Assembly (NCBI RefSeq): GCF_001698815.1
Contig: NZ_LGSI01000040.1
Location: forward strand, 83,751 to 147,750
Length of the DNA stretch: 64,000 nucleotides
Direction of reading: 5' to 3'
Source of the DNA: Pseudomonas syringae
Lineage (GTDB): Bacteria; Pseudomonadota; Gammaproteobacteria; Pseudomonadales; Pseudomonadaceae
In this document: positions 44,465-52,610 of the stretch, piece by piece
Position numbering within the stretch: the stretch's first letter is position 1
How the letters are laid out: every line of letters starts with the position of its first letter
The notes under the pieces: model-generated
Seen by the model: only the letters and a program-made list of their open reading frames with translations
Database searches by the model: none
Told to the model about the DNA's origin: nothing
Position numbers and translations under genes: made by a program

Positions 44465-46191
44465 CGGGTTTTTTCCTGACGCTGTTGCTGTTGGTACCAG
44501 AATTTGCGTCGCAGCAATTCCCCTGGATCATCCGGAATCTGGCGCAGCCATTGCTCCAGCGCTTGTCGACGTTCGCCATCCATCGGACGGTCCGGAGGCC
44601 GGATCGGCGGTTGGGTGGTTTCGTTATCGTCCAGAGGCGAGCCGGGCGCCGGATTGCCACCATTACGCGGCGGGGGTTCAGTGCCGGGACTGTTTTCCTC
44701 GCCGGGCTCGGTGGGCTCCTTGTCCTTGTCTTGAGGTTGTTGCGCGGTCGCCGTCTGGCTTTGGGCATTGTCGCCGTCGTCGTCACCGTCGCTTGGCTTG
44801 GTCTCGCCGGGTTCCGCTGCTTTGGATTGCTTGTTCTGCTCAAGGATCTGCTCGACCAGCGCCTTGTTCGTCACTGCCGCTTGCAGATCCGGTTGCCGCT
44901 CCAGCGCTTGTTCGTAGGCGTCCAGCGCTGCCTCCAGTTCGCCGCTGCGCGCCAGCGCGTTGCCGCGATTGTAGTGGTCCGCCGCAGTGTTACCTTCGGC
45001 GAAGCGCTGGGCGGCACTGGCATAGTCGCCTGCTTCGTAGAGCGCGATACCTTTCCATTGCGGGTTTTCGAACTGTCGGGCCGCTTCGGCGGGGCGATGC
45101 TGCTCCAGCAACCGCTGGCCCTGCTGATCGGGACGCAGCCACAAGTCCTGAAAATCGAACGCATAGCTGTTCTGCGGCAGCATCAGCAGCAGCGGCAGGC
45201 ACAGCAACCAGCCGCGACGACCGGCGCAAGCCGCCAGCAACAGCAGCGGCAGCAGAAACCAGTGCCCCTGGTCGGCCCAGCTGTCCAGCTGGATCAGTTG
45301 CCCGTCGCTGCGCAGGGCTTTTGGCCCATCCAGCAAGCCAAGCTCGCGCAGGTCGTCGTCATCCACTCGCACTTGTCGGTATTGGCCGCCGAGCTGGCCG
45401 GCGAAGTCCGCCAGGCTGGCACTGTCCAGACGCGGCAGCAAAATTGCTCCCTGGCTGTCCTTAAGCAACCCGCCTTTTTCCTGAAGTACCGGCGCACCTT
45501 CGGCCGTGCCGACGCCCAGGATCAGCAGCGGCGGGCTCTGGCCCACCAATGCCTGACGAATACCCTGGCGCTCCTGTTCGCTCAACGACGAACCGATCAG
45601 CAGGACTCGACCACGGCCCAGCGCCGCTTGCTTGAGCAGACCCAATGCCTGATGCATGGCAAGGTCCGCGCGGTGCCCGGCCTGCGGCATGATCGAAGGT
45701 TTGACCGCATCCAGAAGATTGCGGATGGTGGCCAGATCGTCCGACAGGGGCACCAGCGTGTGGGCACTGCCCGCATAAACAATGATGGCGGTTTGCGAAT
45801 CGCTGCGGGCCTGCAACAGATCCTGCAGTTTGCGTTTGGCCTGCTCCAGCCGGGTTGGCGGGCTGTCAGTGGCGAGCATTTCCGGAGTGACCTCCAGCAA
45901 AATTACCAGCGGGTCTACCGGTTTCTGGCTGAATTGTTCCACGCGCTGCCAGCCAGGACCGAGCAAGGCAAGCATCGCCAGCATCCACGCGACCCCAAGG
46001 AAAATCCACGGAGTTTTATTGTCGCGCCCCTTGCCACCGTTGAGCAGCACCGAATGGAAGGCGACCGGCAAAATCATCTGCCAGCGCCCGGCGCGTTTCT
46101 GACGATGCCAGAGCCGCCAGAGCAGCCAGACCAGCAGCGGCAATAAAAGCAGCCACCAGGGACGAAACCAGTGCGGCCAGAGGCTGATCAT
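44461..46191 (-). CDS. batB: BatB/BatC-type protein: VWA domain fused to TPR
   Basis: The 576-residue protein has two N-terminal membrane helices (about 8-25 and 55-75), a von Willebrand A-like domain (about 90-285), two further helices (about 300-340) and a C-terminal tetratricopeptide region (WKGIALYEAGDYASAAQRF, HYNRGNALARSGELEAALDA), then an acidic Pro/Gln-rich tail. So BatB and BatC functions are fused. The VWA metal site is degenerate: where batA has DVSGS this one reads ILLEVTPEM. The ATG at 46191 is chosen because the upstream frame lies in batA; the overlap is 4 bases. Confidence 0.87.
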   Translation of the reverse strand: MISLWPHWFRPWWLLLLPLLVWLLWRLWHRQKRAGRWQMILPVAFHSVLLNGGKGRDNKTPWIFLGVAWMLAMLALLGPGWQRVEQFSQKPVDPLVILLEVTPEMLATDSPPTRLEQAKRKLQDLLQARSDSQTAIIVYAGSAHTLVPLSDDLATIRNLLDAVKPSIMPQAGHRADLAMHQALGLLKQAALGRGRVLLIGSSLSEQERQGIRQALVGQSPPLLILGVGTAEGAPVLQEKGGLLKDSQGAILLPRLDSASLADFAGQLGGQYRQVRVDDDDLRELGLLDGPKALRSDGQLIQLDSWADQGHWFLLPLLLLAACAGRRGWLLCLPLLLMLPQNSYAFDFQDLWLRPDQQGQRLLEQHRPAEAARQFENPQWKGIALYEAGDYASAAQRFAEGNTAADHYNRGNALARSGELEAALDAYEQALERQPDLQAAVTNKALVEQILEQNKQSKAAEPGETKPSDGDDDGDNAQSQTATAQQPQDKDKEPTEPGEENSPGTEPPPRNGGNPAPGSPLDDNETTQPPIRPPDRPMDGERRQALEQWLRQIPDDPGELLRRKFWYQQQQRQEKTR

Positions 46192-47258
46192 GCGCGCCTC
46201 CGCAGTCGCTTGATTCGCTCGCGCCATTGTCGCCCGTCGCGCATGAAACGTTGCCGGTTGAGCAGGCGTTGCAGCGGATTGTTCGGCCAACGCTCATGCA
46301 CCACGAGGATCAGGCTCAGCAGCATGGCGCCAGCCAGCGGCCACTGATAAAGCGCCAGCGCCGCGCGCGCCTGGGTCGGTTGTTGCGCGACCGGTTCCAG
46401 CGCGTCGAGACTTTTGCGGATATTCTCCAGCTGATCGCCGTCGCGGGCCCGGAAATACTGGCCGCCGCTGATTTCGGCAATTTGCTTGAGGGTAGGTTCG
46501 TCGAGATCCAGGCTCGGATTGAGCCCGAGCATGCCCAGCGAACCGGCTTTTTCCGGGTCCGCACCGATGCCGATAGGGTAAATTTTCACGCCTTCTTCAG
46601 CGGCAAGGCGGGCGGCGGTTACGGGGTCGATCTGGCCGCCATTGTTGGCGCCATCGGTGACCAGCACCAGAATCCGGCTTTGTGCCGGACGCAGACGCAA
46701 GCGCTTGAGGGCCAGGCCAATGGCGTCGCCAATGGCCGTATTTTTACCGGCAATGCCGATTCGCGCTTCATCGAGCCAGACGCGCACGGTGTGGCGATCA
46801 AAGGTCAGCGGCGCCTGAACGAACGCCTGGCTGCCGAACAGGATCAGCCCGACGCGATCCCCCTGACGGCCTTCAAGAAAATCCCCCAACAGATGCTGGA
46901 CCAGCACCAGCCGACTGACTTCGTCGGCTTTCCACTGCATGTCGGGATAGTCCATGGAACCGGACACATCCACTGCCACCAGCAAATCCCGTCCGCTGGA
47001 CGCGACGGGCAGCGGCTCACCCAACCATTGCGGGCGTGCGGTGGCGACCAACAGCAGCAGCCACAACAGAATGAACGGCAACTGCTGGCGCCATGCCGGC
47101 AGGTTGGCCTTGGCGCGACGGCCCACCAGACCTTCCAGATCACTGAGGAAACTGACTTTCAGCGCCGCCTCGCCGCTGTCCGCTGCGGGCAGCAATATAC
47201 GCATCACCCAGGGCAGGGGCAGCAGGGCGAAGACCCACGGCCAGGCGAACTCAAACAT
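46188..47258 (-). CDS. batA: BatA-type VWA domain membrane protein
   Basis: The 356-residue protein has N-terminal membrane helices (about 7-24 and 60-75), a VWA domain with an intact MIDAS motif DVSGSMD (97-103), the conserved TAIGDAIGLALKRL and VTDGANNGG segments, and a C-terminal helix near residue 310. It is expected to face the periplasm and bind partners through a divalent metal. The ATG at 47258 overlaps the end of the DUF4381 gene by 8 bases; a TTG further upstream is less likely. Confidence 0.9.
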   Translation of the reverse strand: MFEFAWPWVFALLPLPWVMRILLPAADSGEAALKVSFLSDLEGLVGRRAKANLPAWRQQLPFILLWLLLLVATARPQWLGEPLPVASSGRDLLVAVDVSGSMDYPDMQWKADEVSRLVLVQHLLGDFLEGRQGDRVGLILFGSQAFVQAPLTFDRHTVRVWLDEARIGIAGKNTAIGDAIGLALKRLRLRPAQSRILVLVTDGANNGGQIDPVTAARLAAEEGVKIYPIGIGADPEKAGSLGMLGLNPSLDLDEPTLKQIAEISGGQYFRARDGDQLENIRKSLDALEPVAQQPTQARAALALYQWPLAGAMLLSLILVVHERWPNNPLQRLLNRQRFMRDGRQWRERIKRLRRRA

Positions 47259-47745
47259 GTTTGCGAATCCAGGTTTCAACCGCCTGGGTCAAGCCGGAAA
47301 TGGCTTTGTCGTCCAGTTTGCATTCCGGTTTATACGCGCCTTCGACCAGCACCATCCAGCGCGTCAGGCCAGCAGCCGGGCAACGGTTATCGAGGAAGGC
47401 CAACCATTTTCGGCCGTTTAGCGTGTGGCTCTGGCTGTACGGGTAGTGATTGCGGCAAAGACGTTTGAGCAGCCCGTTGATTTGCTGCAACCAGGCCCCG
47501 GCCGGAGCGCTGTCATAGGGTTTGGGCATCTGCGCCAGTTCCAGCAGCGCGGCAATGCGGACCGGGTCCAATGGCTGCTCGGCGCGGCGGATGCCGGCTT
47601 TGACCGGGATCACATGCCGTACACGCCACAGTCCCCAGCCCGCAATCGGGATCAACAACAGCAGCAGCCACCAACCTGGCGCAGGTGGCCAGAAGCCGAT
47701 GGCTTGCGGCGCGATCAGCGGCTGAAGTTGATCCAGCGGGTTCAT
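47251..47745 (-). CDS. DUF4381 domain-containing protein
   Basis: The 164-residue protein has a short N-terminal segment, one membrane helix (about 24-42, GWWLLLLLIPIAGWGLW) and a cytoplasmic domain with LLKRLCRNHYPYSQSHTLNG and WLAFLD. It matches DUF4381, a constant member of MoxR/Bat operons in gamma-proteobacteria. Its start overlaps the DUF58 stop by 4 bases and its end overlaps batA by 8, so all are translationally coupled. Confidence 0.88.
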   Translation of the reverse strand: MNPLDQLQPLIAPQAIGFWPPAPGWWLLLLLIPIAGWGLWRVRHVIPVKAGIRRAEQPLDPVRIAALLELAQMPKPYDSAPAGAWLQQINGLLKRLCRNHYPYSQSHTLNGRKWLAFLDNRCPAAGLTRWMVLVEGAYKPECKLDDKAISGLTQAVETWIRKHV

Positions 47746-48686
47746 TTGTGTTTTACCGGACGCTGGGCGTTCAGGTATTCGCGCAGTTGTTCCACCATCT
47801 CCCGTTGCGTGCTCAAAGGCATCAGCAACACCCGAAGTTTCTGCGCGAGCAATTCCCAGCGCGCGGCACGTTCTTCGCCTTGGGTTCGGTAGGTCTGACG
47901 CAGCTGAGGATCGAGGGTGTCCAGCTCCAGTTGCGCGCCACGTTCAGCAAAACGCAGCAGGCCTGCTGCGGGCAGGGCGTGGTCCAGCGGGTCGGATAAA
48001 GGCAGCAGCAGCAGATCACAATGTCGCGACAACAGACTCAGCTGTTGTTCGGCGGCGTCCGAGAGCGCTCGTTCATCGCACAGCACGACGACCAGACTGC
48101 CCGGACGCAAGACCTCCCGCGCCCGGCGCAAGGCGATACCGAACGCGTCGCGGTCGGCGGCGATTTCGGTGTGCAGCGATTGATTGATCCGCACCAGACG
48201 GTTGAGCAATTGCAACAGGCTTTGCTTGCTGCGCCGGGGTTTGATTTCGTAATGCTCGTTGTCACCGAACACCAGCCCGCCCACCCGATCATTGTGGATC
48301 AGCGCCGCCCAGCCAATCAGGGCCGCAGCCTGGGCTGCCAGCACCGATTTGAACATCAGGCCGGAACCGAAGAACAGCCGGCGGCTTTGTTCGACCAGGA
48401 TGAAAATCGGCCGCTCGCGTTCCTCATGGAACAGCTTGGTGTGCGGTTCCTGAGTGCGGGCCGTGACGCGCCAGTCGATGCTGCGCACGTCATCGCCGGC
48501 CTGATAAACCCGGACCTGATCGAAATCGACGCCACGGCCGCGCAGCTTGGAGTGATGCAGGCCGATCAGCGGGCTGCGCCGACTCGGGGTGGAGAACAGC
48601 TGCACTTCGCGAACGCGATGGCGCATTTCGATCAGTTCGGCGAGGCTGACGCGAATACCTGGCTGGGGAATCAGATAGGGTTGCAT
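47742..48686 (-). CDS. DUF58 domain-containing protein
   Basis: The 314-residue cytoplasmic protein contains SKLRGRGVDFDQVRVYQAGD followed by DVRSIDWRVTARTQEPH, the diagnostic DUF58 core, and a VWA-like fold with ILVEQSRRLFFGS. The ATG at 48686 is preferred over a much longer upstream frame that runs into moxR and has no conserved content. It is 4 bases after the moxR stop. DUF58 proteins pair with MoxR ATPases; the molecular role is not established. Confidence 0.9.
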   Translation of the reverse strand: MQPYLIPQPGIRVSLAELIEMRHRVREVQLFSTPSRRSPLIGLHHSKLRGRGVDFDQVRVYQAGDDVRSIDWRVTARTQEPHTKLFHEERERPIFILVEQSRRLFFGSGLMFKSVLAAQAAALIGWAALIHNDRVGGLVFGDNEHYEIKPRRSKQSLLQLLNRLVRINQSLHTEIAADRDAFGIALRRAREVLRPGSLVVVLCDERALSDAAEQQLSLLSRHCDLLLLPLSDPLDHALPAAGLLRFAERGAQLELDTLDPQLRQTYRTQGEERAARWELLAQKLRVLLMPLSTQREMVEQLREYLNAQRPVKHK

Positions 48687-48690
48687 GGTT

Positions 48691-49650
48691 TCACGCGACT
48701 GCCACGACATCAAGAATGCGCTGGATGACCCGGTCCTGATCGATGCCGGCCGCTTCCGCTTCGAACGACAGGATGATCCGATGACGCAGGACGTCGAACA
48801 GCACAGCCTGAATATCTTCGGGGCTGACGAAGTCGCGCCCGGCCAGCCACGCGTGGGCCCGTGAGCAGCGATCCAGGGCAATGGAGCCGCGCGGGCTGGC
48901 GCCGTAGGAAATCCACTCGGCCATTTCCGGATCGAACTTGCCTGGCGTGCGCGTGGCCATGACCAGTTGCACCAGATATTCCTCTACGGCATCGGCCATG
49001 TAGAGGTTAAGAATTTCCTTGCGGGCTGCAAAAATCGCTTGCTGGCTGACCCGGCGCTCGGGTTTGGTCTCGCCATTGAGCGCTTCGCCACGGGCCTGTT
49101 GCAGAATCTTGCGCTCCACAGCGGCGTCCGGGAACCCGATCTTGACGTGCATCAGGAACCGGTCGAGCTGTGCTTCCGGCAGCGGGTAAGTGCCTTCCTG
49201 TTCAATCGGGTTCTGAGTCGCCATCACCAGGAACAGCGGGGACAGCTCGTAAGTGCTGCGCCCGACGCTGACTTGCCGCTCGGCCATGGCTTCGAGCAAG
49301 GCCGACTGCACTTTGGCCGGGGCACGGTTGATTTCGTCGGCAAGCACCAGATTGTGGAAGATCGGCCCCTGTTGGAAGACGAAGCTTCCCGTTTCCGGAC
49401 GATAGATCTCGGTGCCGGTGATGTCGGCAGGCAGCAGGTCAGGGGTGAACTGGATGCGATGGAATTGCGCTTCGATGCCTTCAGCCAGTTCCTTGATCGC
49501 TTTGGTCTTGGCCAGGCCGGGCGCACCTTCGACCAGCATGTGGCCGTCGGCGAGCAGGGCGATCAACAAGCGTTCGATCAGTTTTTCCTGGCCGAGAATC
49601 TGCGTAGAAAGAAATGTTCGCAGCGCAATCAGCGCTTCACGATGTTCCAT
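48691..49650 (-). CDS. moxR: MoxR-family AAA+ ATPase
   Basis: The 319-residue ATPase has Walker A GAPGLAKT (43-50), Walker B LVLADEINRAPAKVQSALLE, sensor 1 MATQNPIEQEGTYPLPEAQL and a C-terminal lid with YGASPRGSIALDR. MoxR ATPases act as chaperones for metal insertion or assembly of VWA-domain complexes such as the Bat proteins encoded downstream. It is the first gene of the six-gene run to batD. The 229-base gap 49651-49879 upstream contains its promoter but no recognisable site. Confidence 0.93.
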   Translation of the reverse strand: MEHREALIALRTFLSTQILGQEKLIERLLIALLADGHMLVEGAPGLAKTKAIKELAEGIEAQFHRIQFTPDLLPADITGTEIYRPETGSFVFQQGPIFHNLVLADEINRAPAKVQSALLEAMAERQVSVGRSTYELSPLFLVMATQNPIEQEGTYPLPEAQLDRFLMHVKIGFPDAAVERKILQQARGEALNGETKPERRVSQQAIFAARKEILNLYMADAVEEYLVQLVMATRTPGKFDPEMAEWISYGASPRGSIALDRCSRAHAWLAGRDFVSPEDIQAVLFDVLRHRIILSFEAEAAGIDQDRVIQRILDVVAVA

Positions 49651-49879
49651 CGATGACTGTTCCTGGCAGGTAATCAGCGGCGTCAGGTGACACCGAAGCT
49701 GGGGGCGTTACTTTAATCCATAGAGGGGTGTTCCGACTAACGGCTACGGGTTTTTTCTGGCATTCCGGGCAGAAGATTACAAACAGCTCCGAATTGTCCT
49801 ACTTCATATGTTGAAGGTTTGTAGGAATTGAGGCGCCAAGCGGGAATCTGTTGACGTGGCTCCGGTTATTGGCCGCGCT

Positions 49880-50638
49880 TTACACAAATCGCGCCCGATA
49901 AAACATCGACGCGTTCTCCCAAAGCACCATCTGCGCATCGCGCTCGCCAATGGCGTCCTTGATCATGTCGATATCGCTGGTTCGAAATGGCCGAGGTGCG
50001 CGGGTCGAGGGAAGATCGGTGCCGAACATCAGTGCGTGGGGATTGGCGGCGAAGATCGCCTTCAGGACAACGGCAACCGGAAAGTCCACCCGACCGAAAC
50101 CGCTGGCCTTGATATGTACGCCACCTTCGGCGAGTCGGACCACGCTGGGCAGGCCTTCTGCGCTCAGGCCCAGATGATCGATGCTGACTTTCGGCAGTTG
50201 CAGCAGACGGCTTTCGATCTCTGGCAATTCGCTGGAGTCCACGTACAACTCGGTATGCCAACCCACTCGTTCAAACACTCGTCTGGCCAGGAACTCCAGC
50301 TGATCCAGTTGCTCCGAGCCGCCGCGCCTGAGGTTGAAGCGCACTGCGCGCACGCCAAATCCGTTGAGGGTTTCCAGTTCGGCGTTGGTGATGTTGGCGG
50401 GTACCTGGGTCACGCCAACAAAGCCTGCGCCCAGTCGGCGCAGCGCTTCAAGCAGATACCCCTGATCAAAGCCCTGAAACGAGCCCGACACTACTGCGCC
50501 GCCAACCACCCCTAACGGAGCGGCCAACGCCTGATAATTAGCAACGCAAAACGGCTTGGGCACATAGCCGTCATTGGCCTTGAGGGGAAAACGCGGGTCA
50601 ATGATGTGGCAATGGGCGTCGAAAATCGGCTGGGTCAT
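49880..50638 (-). CDS. Amidohydrolase_2-type TIM-barrel metal-dependent hydrolase
   Basis: The 252-residue protein begins PIFDAHCHIIDPRFP with the HxH metal motif, has VSIDHLGLSAEG (metal His) and the C-terminal MFGTDLPSTRAPRPF with the catalytic Asp. This is the PF04909 group, which includes pyrone-dicarboxylate lactonase and decarboxylases of aromatic acids. The substrate is not deducible. It stands alone between the moxR operon and the acidic unknown gene, all on the minus strand. Confidence 0.82.
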   Translation of the reverse strand: MTQPIFDAHCHIIDPRFPLKANDGYVPKPFCVANYQALAAPLGVVGGAVVSGSFQGFDQGYLLEALRRLGAGFVGVTQVPANITNAELETLNGFGVRAVRFNLRRGGSEQLDQLEFLARRVFERVGWHTELYVDSSELPEIESRLLQLPKVSIDHLGLSAEGLPSVVRLAEGGVHIKASGFGRVDFPVAVVLKAIFAANPHALMFGTDLPSTRAPRPFRTSDIDMIKDAIGERDAQMVLWENASMFYRARFV

Positions 50639-50686
50639 GACGGCTCCGGTCCGTGTACTGAGAGCGCCCTATTTACTCACATCGAC

Positions 50687-51046
50687 TTAAGCGATCTCGC
50701 TGACATATGTACCGACATTTTCCAGAATTATCTGCAACGTCTCTTCCACATCCCGCAGCTCATCGGCTGAAGTGGAGTGGTGGATTTCAAATACCTTGTG
50801 ACCATCCAGCTCGTTGCCGTCTGCCGGATCGATTTCCACCAGCAGGCGTTCGGCACTGAAGGTCACCTTCAGGCTGGAAACGGTGTGCGTCTTGTCGTCA
50901 CGAATAGTGATTTCCACCTCGTTTTCATCCGGGAAACGGGTCAGGGAAAACAGCTCGCCGTCTTCACTGTGGCAGCAGAGCAGCGCCATATCGTCATATT
51001 CGTCGTCGCACGGGTTGACGATGAGGCTGGCGGTGGTGATTTGCAT
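50687..51046 (-). CDS. Acidic hypothetical protein, 119 aa
   Basis: Soluble protein rich in Asp and Glu: NPCDDEYDDMALLCCHSEDGEL, FPDENEVEITIRDDKTHTV, and VEIDPADGNELDGH. Predicted as mixed beta/alpha with no signal peptide. The ATG at 51046 has AGGA upstream; the longer frame to 51130 lacks one. I do not recognise a named family, though the sequence has the look of a conserved Pseudomonas hypothetical. It is followed by the amidohydrolase gene after 48 bases. Confidence 0.65.
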   Translation of the reverse strand: MQITTASLIVNPCDDEYDDMALLCCHSEDGELFSLTRFPDENEVEITIRDDKTHTVSSLKVTFSAERLLVEIDPADGNELDGHKVFEIHHSTSADELRDVEETLQIILENVGTYVSEIA

Positions 51047-51268
51047 GATGGGTTCCTGAGCTGAGCGTGAATCCAGCGATTTTGCCAGTGTTGCCTGATT
51101 TTTGCTGGGTAATTGCGGCGGGCATCCCACACGGCTGCAATCTTTGGAAAATCTTCACTGAATCGTAAATTCATAAGGCGTCTACCTTGGATAAAGTATG
51201 CGACCTGAACGTGGAATGGCGGGCCGCATCGAGTTATCCAGCAACTGACAAGACCAGGGAGGTCTTCA

Positions 51269-52264
51269 ATGAAACATTGCATTCAGGGAAGAAAGGTCAG
51301 CAGAGCCGCGATGATGTTGAGCATGGTCATTGCCGTTATGGCGGGACAGTTTGCTGGCGCCTCGCCCACGATTGAGACCAGCGACGATGTAATACCACTT
51401 TCAGTCTGGAAGACCTGGAAGTTCCTGGGCGGGCTCGATATGTATGCTCCACGGCAACCCGGTGACGTCGTCAAAGTCCGTTTTTTCTCACCCGCGAACG
51501 AAGAACTGCATACCTTCTCTTCAACGGTGAGCGAGGACGATAAAGGCAGTAATCGCTGGGCATTGCGCCTGCTGGACCAGATACAAACAGCAAATATCGG
51601 CGTGGTCCCCGGCAATCCCAATGTGCACCATGGCGGTCTGGAAAATTATGGCTGGGGCGTGGTAACGCGCTATTTCTACGCGGTCGCTCCAGACAGGTAT
51701 TCCCGCGCAATCAGTGAGGTCCACCCTGTGGGCGGCGGGGTAACCACACAACCGGCGGATGATGGCGGATCTATAATTTTTGACGCACCGTCCATCGTGA
51801 AGAAAGGCGATAACTTCACCTTCCAGGTTGGCGGCGGTGGCGGTACAGAAACTCGAAACGTGGCTGTGAGTATCTTCGATACCGGGACTGACGAGCGTGT
51901 AGCGTTGAAGCAGGACATAGTGAGTGGGACGTATGCGCCATTTTTTGACGTGCGCGCGGCGGACAGTTGGGTTGGGCCGCTGACCATGATTGCGACTGTG
52001 ACTATCAGGGGCGAGCCCTCGAAAAGCTATATGAAAGTCCAGAGTCTCCAGCTCAAGGACGCTGGTAGTCATGATCATGCCTTTCCGGAAGGCGTGGCGG
52101 GTTACAAGGCGGGGACGAAAGTGCTTCAGCCAAAAAATCAGCGCGTTTACGAGTGTAAGCCGTTCCCGTACAGCGGCTATTGCATTCAATGGAGCAGCAG
52201 CAACACTCAGTTCGAACCGGGAATTGGCAGTCACTGGCAGGAAGCCTGGATCTCGAGGCCGTAA
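51269..52264 (+). CDS. Secreted chitin-binding protein, GbpA-like domains plus CBM73, no LPMO domain
   Basis: The 331-residue protein has a signal peptide (cleavage near FAGA-SPT). Residues about 45-150 (SVWKTWKFLGGLDMYAPRQP, DVVKVRFFSPANEE) resemble the second domain of GbpA-type N-acetylglucosamine-binding proteins; 165-250 (SIIFDAPSIVKKGDNFTFQV) resemble GbpA domain 3; the C-terminus (GYKAGTKVLQPKNQRVYECK then PFPYSGYCIQW, FEPGIGSHWQEAW) is a CBM73 chitin-binding module. The N-terminal AA10 copper oxygenase domain, and the mature His-1 it needs, is absent. GGAGG lies 7 bases before the ATG. Function is probably chitin or surface-glycan attachment; domain assignment is by recalled pattern. 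Confidence 0.7.
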   Translation: MKHCIQGRKVSRAAMMLSMVIAVMAGQFAGASPTIETSDDVIPLSVWKTWKFLGGLDMYAPRQPGDVVKVRFFSPANEELHTFSSTVSEDDKGSNRWALRLLDQIQTANIGVVPGNPNVHHGGLENYGWGVVTRYFYAVAPDRYSRAISEVHPVGGGVTTQPADDGGSIIFDAPSIVKKGDNFTFQVGGGGGTETRNVAVSIFDTGTDERVALKQDIVSGTYAPFFDVRAADSWVGPLTMIATVTIRGEPSKSYMKVQSLQLKDAGSHDHAFPEGVAGYKAGTKVLQPKNQRVYECKPFPYSGYCIQWSSSNTQFEPGIGSHWQEAWISRP

Positions 52265-52396
52265 CTTCTGCCTGACTGGCGGCAATTCCCGTCCTCTTCC
52301 TGAGTCATCATCGCCCACAGCGCTACGAGCCGATGACTGAATATGTCGCAGCCTCGCAAGCAGTCGCCCGCCCGCTGTCGTTAAGCTGGAGGTCAT

Positions 52397-52468
52397 ATGA
52401 ACGGCGGTGGAAAGGTCCTGCGCAACGGGTGGACTTTTCTGACAGCGATTTTCGGCATTTCGATGTGA
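52397..52468 (+). CDS. Possible very small protein, 23 aa
   Basis: In the 346-base gap 52265-52610 an ATG at 52397 is preceded by GGAGG (52388-52392, spacing only 4 bases) and opens a 23-codon frame beginning MNGGGKVLRNGWTFLTAIFG. It is partly hydrophobic. The short spacing and short length make this a weak candidate. Nothing else is seen in the gap. Confidence 0.22.
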   Translation: MNGGGKVLRNGWTFLTAIFGISM

Positions 52469-52610
52469 CGAGTCGCGCACCGTAAGCGTTAGTTCTTTAG
52501 CTTTACACTCAGCCATGCTTTGCTGTTCTGCCCGTTACCCACGGCAGAGCATGGTCCGCGACCTAACCATCCAGCTTCCTCCTTATAAAAGCCAAAGCGG
52601 AGTACCACAG

